DNA from: Echiichthys vipera
Taxonomy: Eukaryota > Chordata > Actinopteri > Perciformes > Trachinidae
Assembly: GCA_963691815.1 (NCBI GenBank)
Contig: OY829651.1
Location: 30,069,004 to 30,133,003, forward strand
Direction: 5' to 3'
DNA length: 64,000 bases
Shown here in pieces: positions 1-11,140 of the stretch (its first letter is position 1; each line of letters opens with the position of its first letter). Both the position numbers and the translations under genes were made by a program. The notes beneath the pieces were generated by a model, which worked only from the letters and a program-made list of their open reading frames with translations, was not told the origin of the DNA and made no database searches.

Positions 1-1110
1 AACTATTGTTTTTTTGTTGCAAATATTCCCTCATTTTGAATTTGATGCCTGCAACTCGTTACAAAAAAATCTGTGACAGTGGCATGTTTACCACTGTTTA
101 ATCACGTGCAGAATGTGGCTTGGCATCGTCTTGCTGAAATAAGCAAGGATGTCCCTGAAAAAGACGTTGCTTGGATGGCAGCAAATGTTGCTCTTAAACA
201 TGTAGGTACCTTTCAACATTAATGGTGTCTTCATAGATGTGCAAGTTACCCATGATGCCATGGGCAACATACCCCCGTACCACCACAGATGCTGGCATTG
301 GAACTTTGCACTTGTAACAATCTGGATGGTCCTTTCCCTCTTTGGCCTGAGGAAATGACATTCATGATTTCAAAAACAATTGTAAATGTGGACTCGTCAT
401 AACACTTTTCCACTTTGTGTCAGTCCATCTCAGATGAGCTCGGGCCCACTAACTGTGTTAACTGACAATGGTTTTCCAAAGTGTTCCTGAACCGACGTGG
501 TATTATCCTTTACAGAATAATGTCAGTTTTTAATGCAGTGCAGCCTTGCGACCGAAGGTCATGGTCATTCAATGTTGGTTTTTGGCTTTATCACGTGTAG
601 AGATTTCTCCAGATTCTCGGAATCTTTTGATGATATTATGGACTGTAGAGGATGAAATCCTTAAATTCCTTGCAGTTGTACGTTAAGAAACCTTGTTCTT
701 AAACTGTTGGACTATTTGCAGTTGTTCACGTAGTGGTGAACCTTGCCCCAGCCTTGCTTGTGCATGACTGAGTCTTTCAGGGATGCTCCTTTTATACCCA
801 ATTATGACACTTACCTGTTTCCAATGAATCTGTTCACCTGTGGAATGTTCAAATAGGTGTTTGGTTTTTTTTAGCATTCCTCAACTTTCCAAGTCTTTAG
901 TTTCCCTTGCCCCAGCTTTATTGAAATGTGTTGCAGGCATCAAATTCAAAATTAGTTAAAAATTGCAAAAACCATAAAGTTTATCAGTTTGAACATTAGA
1001 TATATCTTGTTTTTGTAGTGTATTCAATTGAATATAGGTTGAAAAGGATTTGCAAGTATTTGTATTCTGTTTTTATTTATGTTTTACAACTTCATTGGAA
1101 CTGGGTTTGT
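1..1110 (-). mobile_element. Tc1/mariner-like DNA transposon, decayed, 5' side cut by window edge
   Basis: The first 82 bases match, inverted, the block at about 902-990; both contain the core TTTGAATTTGATGCCTGCAA. The right terminal repeat is about 210 bp long and its outer end is near 1110 (read on the minus strand it begins with the sequence complementary to ACTTCATTGGAACTGGG). The outer part of the left repeat lies outside the window. Between them the minus strand carries scraps of a transposase. Superfamily assignment rests on remembered similarity of the interior to the DDE region of Tc1-like transposases (the stretch that in intact relatives reads FQQDNAKPH); this is family knowledge and not an alignment. 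Confidence 0.65.
88..877 (-). pseudogene. Tc1/mariner-like transposase remnant
   Basis: On the minus strand, 877-683 encodes a helix-turn-helix-like segment (contains HAQARLGQGSPLREQLQIV). Further downstream, 270-88 encodes a segment containing FFRDILAYFSK, which is the out-of-frame shadow of the catalytic region of Tc1-like transposases. The segments are in different frames and are separated by stops and deletions; about half of the usual 330-350 residue protein is missing, including the region between the first and second catalytic acidic residues. It cannot encode an active enzyme. The call is inference from gene order inside the terminal repeats plus short motif resemblance. Confidence 0.5.
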
Positions 1111-1141
1111 TCTTGTGGGTGTTCTGAGAGTCTGAGGCCTA

Positions 1142-1509
1142 GTCCACAGGAACATGTGTATTTTTTACTTTTATGGCCCCTGGTTAAAAAAAAATCCCGT
1201 CCACACCACCGGTGTGATAAAAAATATCTCTGTCCACTTGAAAATGTAAAATCCGCCTCCGTTAGCTGGTCACGTCTAGTGTGCTCCAAAAGTCTCCATG
1301 GATACAACTGACTGTTTACTGTCGCACAGTGTAACGTCAAATAATGTCAACATGAAATTGCGGTTTTCCTCGGTTTTCCTGTCCACACAGGACTTTTCAA
1401 AAAGGTTCACCCTGGACTCAGGTTAAAAACAACTGCGGTTACATGTGGATGAAAGGCCAAACTGTGCAGAGTAACACACAATTTCAAAAATACCTGTGTT
1501 CGTGTGGAC
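1142..1509. mobile_element. Small non-autonomous DNA transposon (MITE)
   Basis: Bases 1142-1165 and the reverse complement of 1486-1509 agree at 20 of 24 positions, beginning GTCCACA and ending GTATTTTT, so this 368-bp segment has terminal inverted repeats. Weaker similarity continues about ten bases further outward (TCTGAGGCCTA against TCTCGGGGGC). No coding capacity and no convincing target duplication are visible. The superfamily is unknown; a hAT origin is possible. Confidence 0.55.
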
Positions 1510-2714
1510 GCCCCCGAGATGTGTGAATCCTGTAGAGTGACTAATGGATCTCACAGTCTGACACGTCACACTGTAGTATAACAGTGACAGACAGACTATC
1601 ATTGGGCAGAGATGAACTTACCTCCTGTGCAGGGCTTTCATATATTAACAATTTCTGTCCTTATTTATTTTCACCTAATGTCTTTCAGCCTATTTTCATC
1701 TGATGTTCCTCTAATTTACCAACCACCAATCCATGTCAGAATACAACTGTGATTTGCTGCAAAACAACTAAAATGTAAAAACAGTGACAACCGAGTTGCC
1801 CCTAATGCCTAGAAAGAGATGAGAAGGGTGAGAAGGAACGAAATGAAAGAGAGAAAAGTCTTTTCCTTAGGGTGGAGGTGATTATAAACCAGCGTAACTC
1901 AAAATTCATCTTATTTCTTTAGTTGTTGTTTGGTAGCAGATTATCCTGTTCTGCACTTCATATGAAGGTACAGAGATCACCTGTCAATCAAACAGCACAG
2001 CTGGCTTTGTGACTGCATGTATCTTTCTTGGATATTTGAACAGACACACAATCTTTTCACTCAAGTTAATATATGCTGAACAAAAACTTGGGATGTTGTT
2101 GTAAACTTAAATCTTTCCTCTTTAATTAAGCTTTTAACTAGCGCTTAAGAATCTTTAGCTATGCTGCTATTGGCATTCAATTTCTCTTAGAGCCTAAGCT
2201 GATTTTGTTCTACTTAATTCTACTGCTATAGGCCTAGTCTGCCGAGGGATAATCCTGTTCCTGATACTCTGAGCTTCTCTCCTCTCTGTCTGTATCATTC
2301 ATGTCTCATCAATGCATGTTACTAATTCAACTTCTTCCCTGGAGTTGTTTCTGCTTTGTCGTCTCACAGGTCTCTGCTGATCGTTGTGGTGCCTGCTGCA
2401 GTGGTCCTGCATGAAGCTTCCTGCTGCTATTATTACTATTACTCATTTTTACTATTATTAGTCTTATAAATTATAAAATTTGTGGCCACAAAAACATCAT
2501 CAATAATATATCTTTTCGTATCACAGCTGTTATTCCCACTACTCATCATTGATCATATTTACCACCATAATGATTATCATTTTCATATTCTATCCCCTTA
2601 GCTGTACCTGTTTCTACGATTCTGCTGTAATAACTGCCATAACATATCAGTCATATTCACATTACTATAGATATTAATATAGTTACTTTTACTTTTGTGG
2701 TTGGAAGTGTGTTT
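1510..2714. other. No recognisable feature
   Basis: AT-rich, non-coding in all frames at any useful length. The stretch 2430-2700 is rich in TATTA and ATTA words. No inverted repeats or family matches were noticed. Confidence 0.5.
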
Positions 2715-2832
2715 CACTTAATGGCAGTAGTTTCGCTTCCTAAACTTAACTGACACCTTTTGTTGCCTTAACTTAACTGGTCACTTAATGGTAGTTTTGT
2801 TGCCTAAACCTAACTGTCACCTTTTGTTGTCT
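2715..2832. repeat. Diverged direct duplication, two units of about 50 bp
   Basis: The block starting CACTTAATGGCAGTAG (2716) is repeated starting CACTTAATGGTAG (2782). Each runs through CCTAAAC(T/C)TAACTG(A/T)CACCTTTTGTTG. The copies differ at several positions and are about 67 bp apart. Confidence 0.6.
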
Positions 2833-2898
2833 AAACATAATCATCATGGACATGTACTAGTCACCATTTCACAGCATTTAATAGAACGTCATATTGTG

Positions 2899-2992
2899 GT
2901 GCCCGATGGCTCAGTGATGAGTGCAGGCACCCCATTTACAGAGGCTGAAAGTCCTCTCCGCAGCAGCTGGGGTTTGAGTCCAACATGTGGAC
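2899..2992 (+). repeat. tRNA-derived SINE head
   Basis: The segment contains an A-box-like stretch (TGGCTCAGTGATGAG) and, 55 bases on, a B-box-like stretch (GGGTTTGAGTCC), the internal RNA polymerase III promoter layout of tRNA-derived SINEs. It matches the head of the SINE at 13031-13224 (shared CCCAT, ACAGAGGCTGAAAGTCC and GCAGCAG blocks). The body and tail typical of that copy are absent or unrecognisable after 2992, so this is a truncated or diverged copy. It is not a functional tRNA: no credible cloverleaf acceptor stem closes it. Confidence 0.65.
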
Positions 2993-4787
2993 TTAAAAAA
3001 AACATGTCATATCAATTAGTCCATGACTTCTAAGGATTGATTGTCTAAATTCTCCTTTTCTTTTCTCTATTTTTCCTTATATGTTATTGACGGCTGATTG
3101 GTGTGGAATTCTTCTGTTCATGTTGTGTGTCTCTTTTTGTTATTTATTTTATATCTGTCATATTTATAGTCAATTTCCTAAATTGTGTTTTCTGAGGGCC
3201 ACTGTATAAACCTATGGCTTCTTGATCTCCCCTGTCACATCTGTATACTTCTATTTTCTGGTTCTATAGACTATATACAAATCAAACTGAAACTAAAAAA
3301 TATATAAGTGAAAGGGAAATTCTTACTAAAGAGATTTGTGAACACTGCTTATACGCGGATTAAATTATTAAAATGATCTCATGCTGCAAATCTGGTGAAA
3401 TGAGCCCCTGCCTTATTACAATTAAGGTATTATTTCCACAATTTAAGTAATGAATAGTTTGACATTTGATCACAATTTGGGACATATTTTAATGCCATTA
3501 CTGTTTTGTGTTAAATGTTATCAAAGTTTCTAGATCTGATGGACAAAACTTCACAAAAACATTACGGACAGAATCTATGAATTTAATTAGATTTAGAAGC
3601 ACACTTACACTGTGCCAAGTCTATTCAAACTTTTGCTTATTCTTTGGATTATGCTTTATTAGGAAAGAAGTCAAGGATAAAAGGACAACATATCCTGTCA
3701 TATTCTAAACCTGAGTCTTCATTTATAAATGCTGTATATACACTGAAGCAAACAGAGGCATTCACTATGACCTTCTGTCGTAGCGGGCATAAAACCGGAA
3801 ATGGTCCCTCATTGTAACTCTCAATGTCACCGAATGGCAGTACAAATACATTATTGCTAACCAATAATAAATGGTTATTGAGACACCAAATGGGCAGTCT
3901 CGGATCATGTTTAATAAGGACCTAATTATCTAGCATTAATGTTGCTTTAAAATCCTTGATGGCGGAGTGCATTTGTATTAAAGCACTTGTTATTGCCGGC
4001 ACACATAAAATGATTATGAGAAGAATTAATTAATACTTAATTAATTTTCTATAAGAAGTTAGTTAATGAATGGTAAATTTGTTCTTATCCTGGCATAACA
4101 ATATCCAAGTATCCAGTTTTACAATGTCAGAATGCATCCTCTGTGAGCTGTTGGAAGTGTTGTAATAACAGTTTCTTTATAGTATATTGTTAATGTTGGT
4201 ATGAATAGTCCTACTGGAAATGAACTTTAGTGCATAGAAGTGCTGTTATGACCGTGTATATTCTTCTGGGTAACTCTGTTGTTTTGTCTCTACATTGCAC
4301 CAACATGGACTTGAAACTTTTGCACACCACCCACCATCCGACACGTGCATTTTCAACACTGTGAGAGATGATATCTCAAATGGCAAAGCAGTAACACATT
4401 TTCAGCTTCATATCTTCAATATCACTCCTCAGTTCCCTTCCCATACCCCAGACACACACCAAGACTAAATCAATAACATGACATCATCCAGTAAAGGAAT
4501 GATAAGTGTCATATAATCTTTATTAAGTCTTAACTCCCTTGAAGGCCAGTGGGAGGGGGATCTGGGTATAGAAAGATGCTTTGACTATTTGGTCAAAGAT
4601 ATTGTGGGGAATATATGCATCTTCCTACTGACTGCACTTCAAAGTTAAGCTTTTTAATTCACGTCCAATAGAGACCCCATTTGTGACCATTGCAAACTGA
4701 ACCAACCACTCTAATACACATTACACCAAAAGAATTGACAAAGTTAAGTCAGTTATAAAACACAACTTTTGTATCGTTTTGGCCAAA
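2993..4787. other. No recognisable feature
   Basis: AT-rich sequence with no family match, no long frame and no terminal repeats that I could see. The 66- and 71-residue frames near 3508-3864 overlap on opposite strands and have no recognisable motif. Confidence 0.5.
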
Positions 4788-5602
4788 GGGGCATTAAGGT
4801 GAAGGCATTAAAACGGCTTTTGTAACCATGAGAAGAGTCCTTACACAGAAAACAAAGCACCAACAACGTAGTTAGTGAACCCAGAGTTTATTAAAAGAGT
4901 GTTTTGAAAGACTTACCAACTGGCCTCTGTACCAGCTCCTCTCATAGTAAAGTCCATTCAAGTCTGTTCCCAAATGCATCCAAAAGGAAGGAGCGGTCGC
5001 CTCATCCATTTTACGGGGCAGTTGATGAGGGGAAATTCTCCATAACAGTTTTAGGATTCCAGGCCATGGTGAAAAATGTCACTCTGTTGGCAGCATTAAC
5101 GTTTTTCTTCAGTGCCCATGGGCTCAATGTACCACAGACACCAAAAAATGCCCTCACACAGAGGCCGATGCTATGTCTGATGTTACCTCTACCTGTAGCC
5201 CCTTCCGGCAACACACATGCCCACCCTCTCACGTTACACTCCGGTGCTGCAGGGAAAGTCGCTGTCTGGGACTTTTTCAAACCAATTATATTTATTATTA
5301 ACTTATATTTTACCAAAATGCCACAAACCACAAAGTTGACGTGTTTTGCTGGAATAAATCATCAGTGGGCTCCTTCCTTATGGATTGACTTTGGCAATCG
5401 ACTTGAATGGACTTAACTATGAGAGGAGCTGGTACAGGGGCCAGTAGGTAAGTCTTTCAAAACTCCAGGTTCATTAACTACGTTGTTGGTGCTTTGTTTT
5501 ATGTGTAGGGATACTTATCATGCTACTGCAGAGGTTTGGTGTTGTTTTGAGCAGTATTAGTGGTTAAAAAAAGCCGATTTAATGCCTTTACTGTACTGCC
5601 CC
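4788..5602. mobile_element. MITE with long (about 210-230 bp) terminal inverted repeats
   Basis: The left arm 4788-4996 pairs with the right arm 5371-5602. Matching blocks in order are GGGGCA, GGCATTAAA.CGGCTTTT, ACAAAGCACCAACAACGTAG, TTTTGAAAGACTTACC, GTACCAGCTCCTCTCATAG, AAGTCCATTCAAGTC and AAGGAAGGAGC. The arms differ by a few indels: the right arm has about 36 extra bases near 5520-5555, and the left arm has an extra TATTAAAAGAGTGT. The 375-bp centre shows no coding motif. The 170-residue open frame across 4904-5416 exists only because it runs through both arms. No target duplication could be defined. Superfamily unknown. Confidence 0.75.
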
Positions 5603-8002
5603 GACCTAATCAGTGTTAGCCACAGCCGGCTGTTAGCGACTCTCACAGATTTCTCTGTTATTAGTTGTTAACACAAAAAAAATGTAAATGCACTGTCAGT
5701 CCGCAGCCGTTGGTCTGCCCAGCTGGAGCTCATTGCTGTCAATTATGCTGCGTTTACTTTTACTCGGAAATTGGGAACTTCCAACTTCTGACAAGTAAAA
5801 ATGCAATAAAAGGGAACATTCAAGTCTGAATTCTGAGTCAGGCTAACTCATATATGTCTGGGACATGAGGTCCCAGAGGCTCACCTGCAGATACGTTTTA
5901 CCACCAAAGTGGCTGCTAGAAACAACTATCGTAATACTGATGGATTGCAACTTTAAGAAGTTCTTCACAGCATTTAATATGGGCATGTGTAATGGCCAAA
6001 TGATCACCACGATTGGTTAAACTGCCACTGTACTGTTGTTGTTTTTTTAACATTTAATAGAACAGTCTTTTATGTTGTTTTTGGAGTCATGGGCAATCGC
6101 CCAATTCTGTCCTGTAGGTAAGATGACATGTCTAATTCACCCAGATCAGCACTAACAAATCATCTATCTTTATTTACAGTCTGGAGGTGTATGTTTAAAA
6201 ACACCAACAGCACTGACACACTGGGATATTAAATCTCTCTGTCAACTTTAAATTCCCTGGCTGAAGTTTTGAGTAATGCTACTGCACCCTGTCAGTCAGA
6301 ACCTGTAGCTTGCAGTCAGAACATTTCATTTATTTTTTATATTTGGGAAATCAGAAAGCAGTGCAGCAGTAACATTGTGGATGGCAAGCAGAAACAATCA
6401 GAACAATTCAGAAATGAATAGATGCTCTTTTGAATGTCAAGTTCAAGTTGAGCCTGTGTGTAGCAGCATGACCACAGGGAAGTCAGCATTCTTCTATGTA
6501 GACAAATTCCGGAAATTCTGAGAAATTTCTAATAGAGTTCAGAGCTGAGCACAGCCAACCCAGACGGTCGGCAGGGCTCACGTCTGAATGCAAGTTCTTC
6601 AGTATTTGATGCTTTGGTATTATTTAACATGACTATAAAAAAATATAACTACATTTAAATATCAGAAAAGATGGAAAAGTATCATAGGTCCTCTTTAAAT
6701 TAATTGACAGCCCTAATATACTTTATATATATGTACCTGTATATACCTGTATATGGTTAAATGCTTAAGTGGAAAACTGACGAATATTGTCAAAATGAAT
6801 GGAACTGTCCTTGAAACACTGACAAAATGTCCCTCACAGACTGTTTCCCAGTATGTGAAACACCAATGTTTTTTTCCTGGCCATGTGCATTAACAACACA
6901 CACAGAAGGAGATTGACTTCATTTTCTGCTTAGGACGCCATGACTCCACAATATCTTTCTGTGGAAAGACATGTTTGCTGCTATATTAATGCTCTGAATG
7001 TAGGTACAGCTCCTTTAAAGACAACATACTGTAGAACTGTGGACAACACATTAGTACAGACATTAGAGTAGTAATGTAATCTGAGCCTCGGATGTGTCAG
7101 ATCCTCTTTATAGCCCGTCTAATTTACAGGAGATACAATCAGAAATGTACCCTTTTATCAAGCATTAAGTAATCTGTGATGTCCAACATGTTATCACAAA
7201 CATGGTACCCTGACACATATGATACACAGAAGGGTGTACCTGTGGGAGGTGCTGGTATTCAGTAAATTGTGCAAGCCAGTGTGAACCTGTAATTCAGTTG
7301 TATTTCATCAGGTGACAGTGTGTATTGGCAGCATTAGAGATTCAGTCTAGCACTCTGCAGTGAGCAGTTGATGAGTACTGGCTAGAAGGGTGTGGAGGAG
7401 AGTGATAATGATCAAGACCTTGTTGATGAAGAAGCATTTCAACATGAATGGGACATGAAGATGGAGGTCATCAGAAATAATTTCACAAAAAAACTGATTG
7501 AATAAAATCACAGCGGTCAGGGGCACTTTAATTTGTAATAATGGGAAAAGAAATGGGCCATTCAGCCACTTCAAATCATTCCAAACACACTGCATTAAGA
7601 AAACACATTTTTCTCTCTTGTAAAAATGTCTCGCTGTTTGGATGCAGACAACATTTTTAATCAATAGAGCAGTTCTGCTTGTGAAATTACATTTTGATTA
7701 CAGCACAACATAACGGGGACATTTTCACAAGTGCAATTGTACACTGTAATTTTGAATAGCGGAAATTATGAACGGTACAGATACGGCTCAAATGGAAAGG
7801 TACAATGAATTAGAGCTCGGCAATTTATTGATTAACACACTGAAAACAAAGACCACTTCAGTGGGCCTGAGGCTATGTGCTGTGTCAGTAAGAGGACTGC
7901 TTTGCAATGGTCTTTCCCTGGTTAGGGGATTATCCGATTATTCAAGTTTCCCAGGTATACAGGAAAGGGGGTTGAATGGGAAAATGATGGAGTAACTCTT
8001 CC
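5603..8002. other. No recognisable feature
   Basis: Non-coding, AT-rich. A 105-residue frame on the minus strand (7664-7347) is rich in hydrophobic residues but has no recognisable motif and no exon context. I see no terminal repeats or simple-sequence arrays here. Confidence 0.45.
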
Positions 8003-8464
8003 TACGGTACAGTAGGTGGCGCTCAACCAGCATACAGCTGGACTGAATACGGCTTAGATTTCCGGTTCACCTTTGTCAAAATCACAAGCGGGGGAAAAAG
8101 CCGATTTTTGGACAGAATTACAACAGAATCGGGTCTTCTTGGTAGCGATGTTCTATTGCTGTTGTTTTGTTCACGTTGTTTTCGGCGCTGTTGCTTCCTG
8201 GTTTATTCTATTTCTGCTTCAGAAACCACTGCAGCTGATTGGGTATGGGGAATTTTAACCCCTAAGGCATACGCAGACCAGAAACCCGATATTACTCTGG
8301 GTAAGATGTTTACATGCATGAATATCCCGGTTACTAAAGGAGTTCTCTAGGTCTGTTAACCAGGTATGAGAACTCTGGACTCTGTGTTTACATGGTGTTT
8401 GAGAAACCGGAGTATGCCCTTAATCCAAATATAATCAGGTTTTTAAACTGCATGTAAACACACT
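8003..8464. repeat. Unclassified dispersed repeat that received the Rex3 insertion
   Basis: The segment 8240-8464 has MITE-like self-complementarity: GTTTACATGCATG near 8308 and TGCATGTAAAC near 8449 face each other, and GCATACG.(A)GACCAGAAACC is mirrored by GAGAAACCGGAGTATGC. It stops where the Rex3 copy begins and the sequence ATGTAAACACACT resumes after it. Family unknown. Confidence 0.35.
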
Positions 8465-8951
8465 CTCGATCTACCGGTCAATCTTCGTTCCTACCCTCAC
8501 CTATGGTCATGAAAGCTGGATCATGACCGAAAGAATGAGGTCGCGGGTACAAGCGGCCGAAATGGGTTTTCTCAGGAGGGTGGCTGGAGTCTCCCTTAGA
8601 GATAGGGTGAGAAGTTCAGCCATCCACGAGGAACTCGGAGCAGAGCCGCTGCTCCTTTGCGTTGAAAGGAGCCAGTTGAGGTTGTTCGGGCATCTAGAAA
8701 GGATGCCCCCTGGGCGCCTCCCTAGGGAGGTGTTCCAGGCACATCCAGCTGGGAGGAGGCCTCGGGTAAGACCCAGGACTAGGTTGAGAGATTATATCTC
8801 CACACTGGCCTGGGAACGTCTCGGGATCCCCCAGTTAGAGCTGGTTAATGTGGCCCGGGAAAGGGAAGTTTGGGGTCCCCTGCTAAAGCTGCTGCCCCCG
8901 CGACCCGACCCCGGATAAGCGGATGAAGATGAGATGAGATGAGATGAGATG
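8465..8951 (+). mobile_element. Rex3-like (RTE clade) LINE, 5'-truncated
   Basis: Only the end of the open reading frame and the tail are present. The tail after the stop codon is a short GATGA/GATGAG array, in line with the GATG-rich 3' tail described for fish Rex3. The copy is flanked by the 13-base direct repeat ATGTAAACACACT at 8452-8464 and 8949-8961. This looks like a target-site duplication from target-primed reverse transcription, although the first bases of the right repeat could belong to the tail. The truncated 5' end and 3' tail fit ordinary LINE insertion. Confidence 0.8.
8475..8918 (+). pseudogene. C-terminal part of Rex3/RTE reverse transcriptase polyprotein
   Basis: An uninterrupted frame of 147 codons enters from the truncated end (first residues RSIFVPTLTYGHESWIMTE) and ends at a natural stop before the GATG tail. 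Features of the RTE C-terminal region are visible: LTYGHE.W, an RM-RS-Q-AAEM-FLRRVAG helix, the FGHLERMPP.RLP block and a terminal LLPPRPDPG. The endonuclease and the reverse transcriptase catalytic core (YADD-type motif) are missing because of 5' truncation. In a full element this part lies after the thumb domain. The frame is open, which suggests a fairly young insertion. It has no promoter of its own and is not expected to be expressed. Confidence 0.8.
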
Positions 8952-8961
8952 TAAACACACT

Positions 8962-9383
8962 GACAAAGACTGTAAGTGTGTGTTTGCACCTCAAAACTGT
9001 ATCCAAGCCACCGAATGATAATAAATTGTGTCCAAATATGTTTTTTACTGCTCCTCCTACAAAATTTTGATTAACCATCACCAAGTTTGGTACAGAACTC
9101 TGAACCAAGCTAGAAAAAGTTTCAGATTTTTTATGTTCAATACAATTTTGCCTTAGCAGAGCCTAAAAGCTTGCTCAAATGATGTGGGCAGGGAATATAT
9201 TACAAAACATGTCATATCTCCTGAACGCTTTGTACTAGTGATGTCCAAATGCAGCTTCATGAAGGATTTTCATTATTTTCTGAGTCCACTAGATGGAGCT
9301 CTCTGTTCAACAAACGGTTGAAAACACACTGAATCACCATTCAAACCTTACCACATAGTTTTGTTTCAATTCACAATGTTAAC
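8962..9383. other. Unclassified repeat-like sequence between Rex3 and Harbinger copy 1
   Basis: Non-coding. The tone of the sequence (CTCCTGAACGCTTTGTACTAG, CTGAGTCCACTAGATGGAGC) and its continuation after the Harbinger copy (11141 onward, AGCAGCAACTGTAGTGGAGGGTCATGCG) resemble widespread fish repeats, so the Harbinger element may have landed in an older transposon. This is impression only. Confidence 0.3.
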
Positions 9384-9746
9384 CAGGGGTCCATTTTACA
9401 AAGCAGGTTTAGTGAAAACTCTGAGTCTGTTAACCCTGAAATGAGGGAAACTCTGAGTTTTCCGTTTCACAAAGGGAGGTAACTCAAACCAGAGACAGAG
9501 GGGTAACTCTAGTCTGTTTCACAAAGAGAGGTAACTTAACCTCTCAGTCAGTTACCATGGTAACATGCTCTCTGAAACTAACCTGGTCGGGACCAGGTTT
9601 TTCTCAGAAAACCTTGAGTTTCTCTCTGTCTCCGCCCTCTTTCAGCCACACACGGTGTTTGATTTCCTCATTCATTCAGTCAGCGGGCGAGTTTTGGCGT
9701 AGTATAGTTCTGTCGTCAGTTTTTTCAGAAAATCATTGCAAAAATT

Positions 9747-10170
9747 AGTCAGTAGGCCTACATTAGAAGTTATATAAGGTGGAAACTATTTCACTACCAT
9801 GGCACGTCCTTTTGATAACGATCCTGTGGATGAAGGTGCAGCATTACTGCGCAGAGAATTAAATATTTGTCGGGAGATGATTATCAAACTATTGATTATA
9901 GATGTTCTTGCAATTCCAGGCAATTATCTTTTTGAGCGGTACCGTTTAATATCACAGCAGATATTATGTGTTGCGCTGGGTTTTTTTGCAAACGGGAGTT
10001 TTTTTATACAACGTATAGAAATCATTCAGTAGGCCTACATTAGAAGTTATATTAGGTGGTGACTATTTCACTACCATGACATGTCCTTTTGATAACGATC
10101 CCGTGGATGAAGGTGCAGCATTACTGCACAGAGAATTAAATATTCGTCGGGAGATGATTATCAGACCGCG
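9747..10170 (+). repeat. 276-bp internal tandem duplication in Harbinger copy 1
   Basis: AGTAGGCCTACATTAGAAGTT occurs at about 9750 and again at about 10028. The similarity then continues through the transposase start codon, FDNDPVDEG coding block and GGGAGATGATTATCA. The spacing between equivalent ATG codons is 276 bases. Copies 2 and 3 of the family have this block once, so the duplication is private to this copy. Confidence 0.75.
9799..10032 (+). pseudogene. HARBI1-like Harbinger transposase N-terminal fragment (with downstream duplicate)
   Basis: The frame starts at an ATG in good context (CTACCATGG) and encodes MARPFDNDPVDEGAALLRRE, the typical start of the fish Harbinger transposase, followed by FERYRLISQQILCVALGFFA. 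In intact relatives these two blocks are further apart; here the region between them (including ISNINNQSHAL, still visible out of frame near 10485) is deleted. The first block recurs at 10075-10190 (FDNDPVDEGAALLHREL) in a 276-bp tandem duplication. The DDE catalytic domain of Harbinger enzymes, which lies further downstream, is absent. Intact enzymes of this family cut and join DNA at the element ends together with a Myb-like partner protein, which is not seen here. Confidence 0.75.
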
Positions 10171-11140
10171 CATAAACGTCCTTAATATACTGCAGCCATA
10201 ATTACAAAATGAATGAAATGGATCTTTTGAACAAGTAGAATGTATTTGACTTAGCGTTTCCTAAATATAATCCCAGCTTTTCTTGCAATTCATAGCTTCA
10301 AAAGTGTGTGCTTTTATTTGGGTTACCGGTATATAAACTACTCCTATATAGCCTTCTGATCCAGAATATCATCTATAATGCGAGGGGGTGCATTTCACGG
10401 CAGGGGTGCTGAATACGGCACAACACCGTTTGATGTCACAGTCCATCATTGACATACACAGCGCCATCCGTCCTTACATTTCCAACATTAACAACCAAAG
10501 TCATGCTCTCACATCCCAGCAGATATTGTGTGTTGCGCTACGTTTTTTTCGCAAATGGTAGTTTTTTATACAACATATAAAACAGCCACTTACGGTTATA
10601 TTTACTTTACAATGTAAAACATGCTCAAAGTGAGGCGTCACCATGAGATTGTGCCGATGTTTTACCTGTTTGAACAATGTTTTTATGTTTCATCTTAAGC
10701 TGCTGCCAAGTGCGCTTCTCCCCCGTGGGACTGCACCTAAATTAAATAAATGAATAGGCTACCACTCAAGCAAGTTTCCCCTGTGATATTACTGTGATTG
10801 CAACAGGACTACATTTAAACTTACGCAGTGACCCGAGCAGCAATGTTCTCCCGCACCGTCTCCCTCTCTTTTGCTGCTGCAGCGGTGTTACACTTTCGGC
10901 GAAAAACATGCTCAAACTCTCCGTTGTAGCGTAGCCCTCCGCTTCCCCGTTGCCATGGTGACTCGTCGAATCAGGGCTCCATTGATGCTGTCAGGTCAAA
11001 CTACTCTGAGTTGATCAACCTAACGCAAATCTGCCGTTCTGGAACTGAAAACTCAGAGTTTCCTATCTCAGAGTAGATCAACTCAGAGTTCAGGGTTAGA
11101 CTCAGAGTTTGTTGAACCTGCTTTGTGAAACGGAACCCAG

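Larger units (their letters stand above)
9387..11137 (+). mobile_element. PIF/Harbinger element, copy 1
   Basis: Terminal inverted repeats read GGGTCCATTTTACAAAGCAGG at the left and, inverted, GGTTCCGTTTCACAAAGCAGG at the right. The trinucleotide CAG sits at 9384-9386 and 11138-11140. The subterminal region has repeated ACTCTGAGT and GAGGTAACT words and the perfect palindrome GTTACCATGGTAAC. The interior holds fragments of a HARBI1-type transposase, one of them twice because 276 bp are duplicated in tandem (two ATG starts at 9799 and 10075). The transposase is broken, so the copy is non-autonomous. Two further copies of this family lie at 43622 and 53300. Confidence 0.85.

Noticed and set aside
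4904..5416. 170-residue open frame on the plus strand and a 106-residue one on the minus strand
   Set aside because: They run through both inverted arms of the MITE 4788-5602 and show no protein motif.
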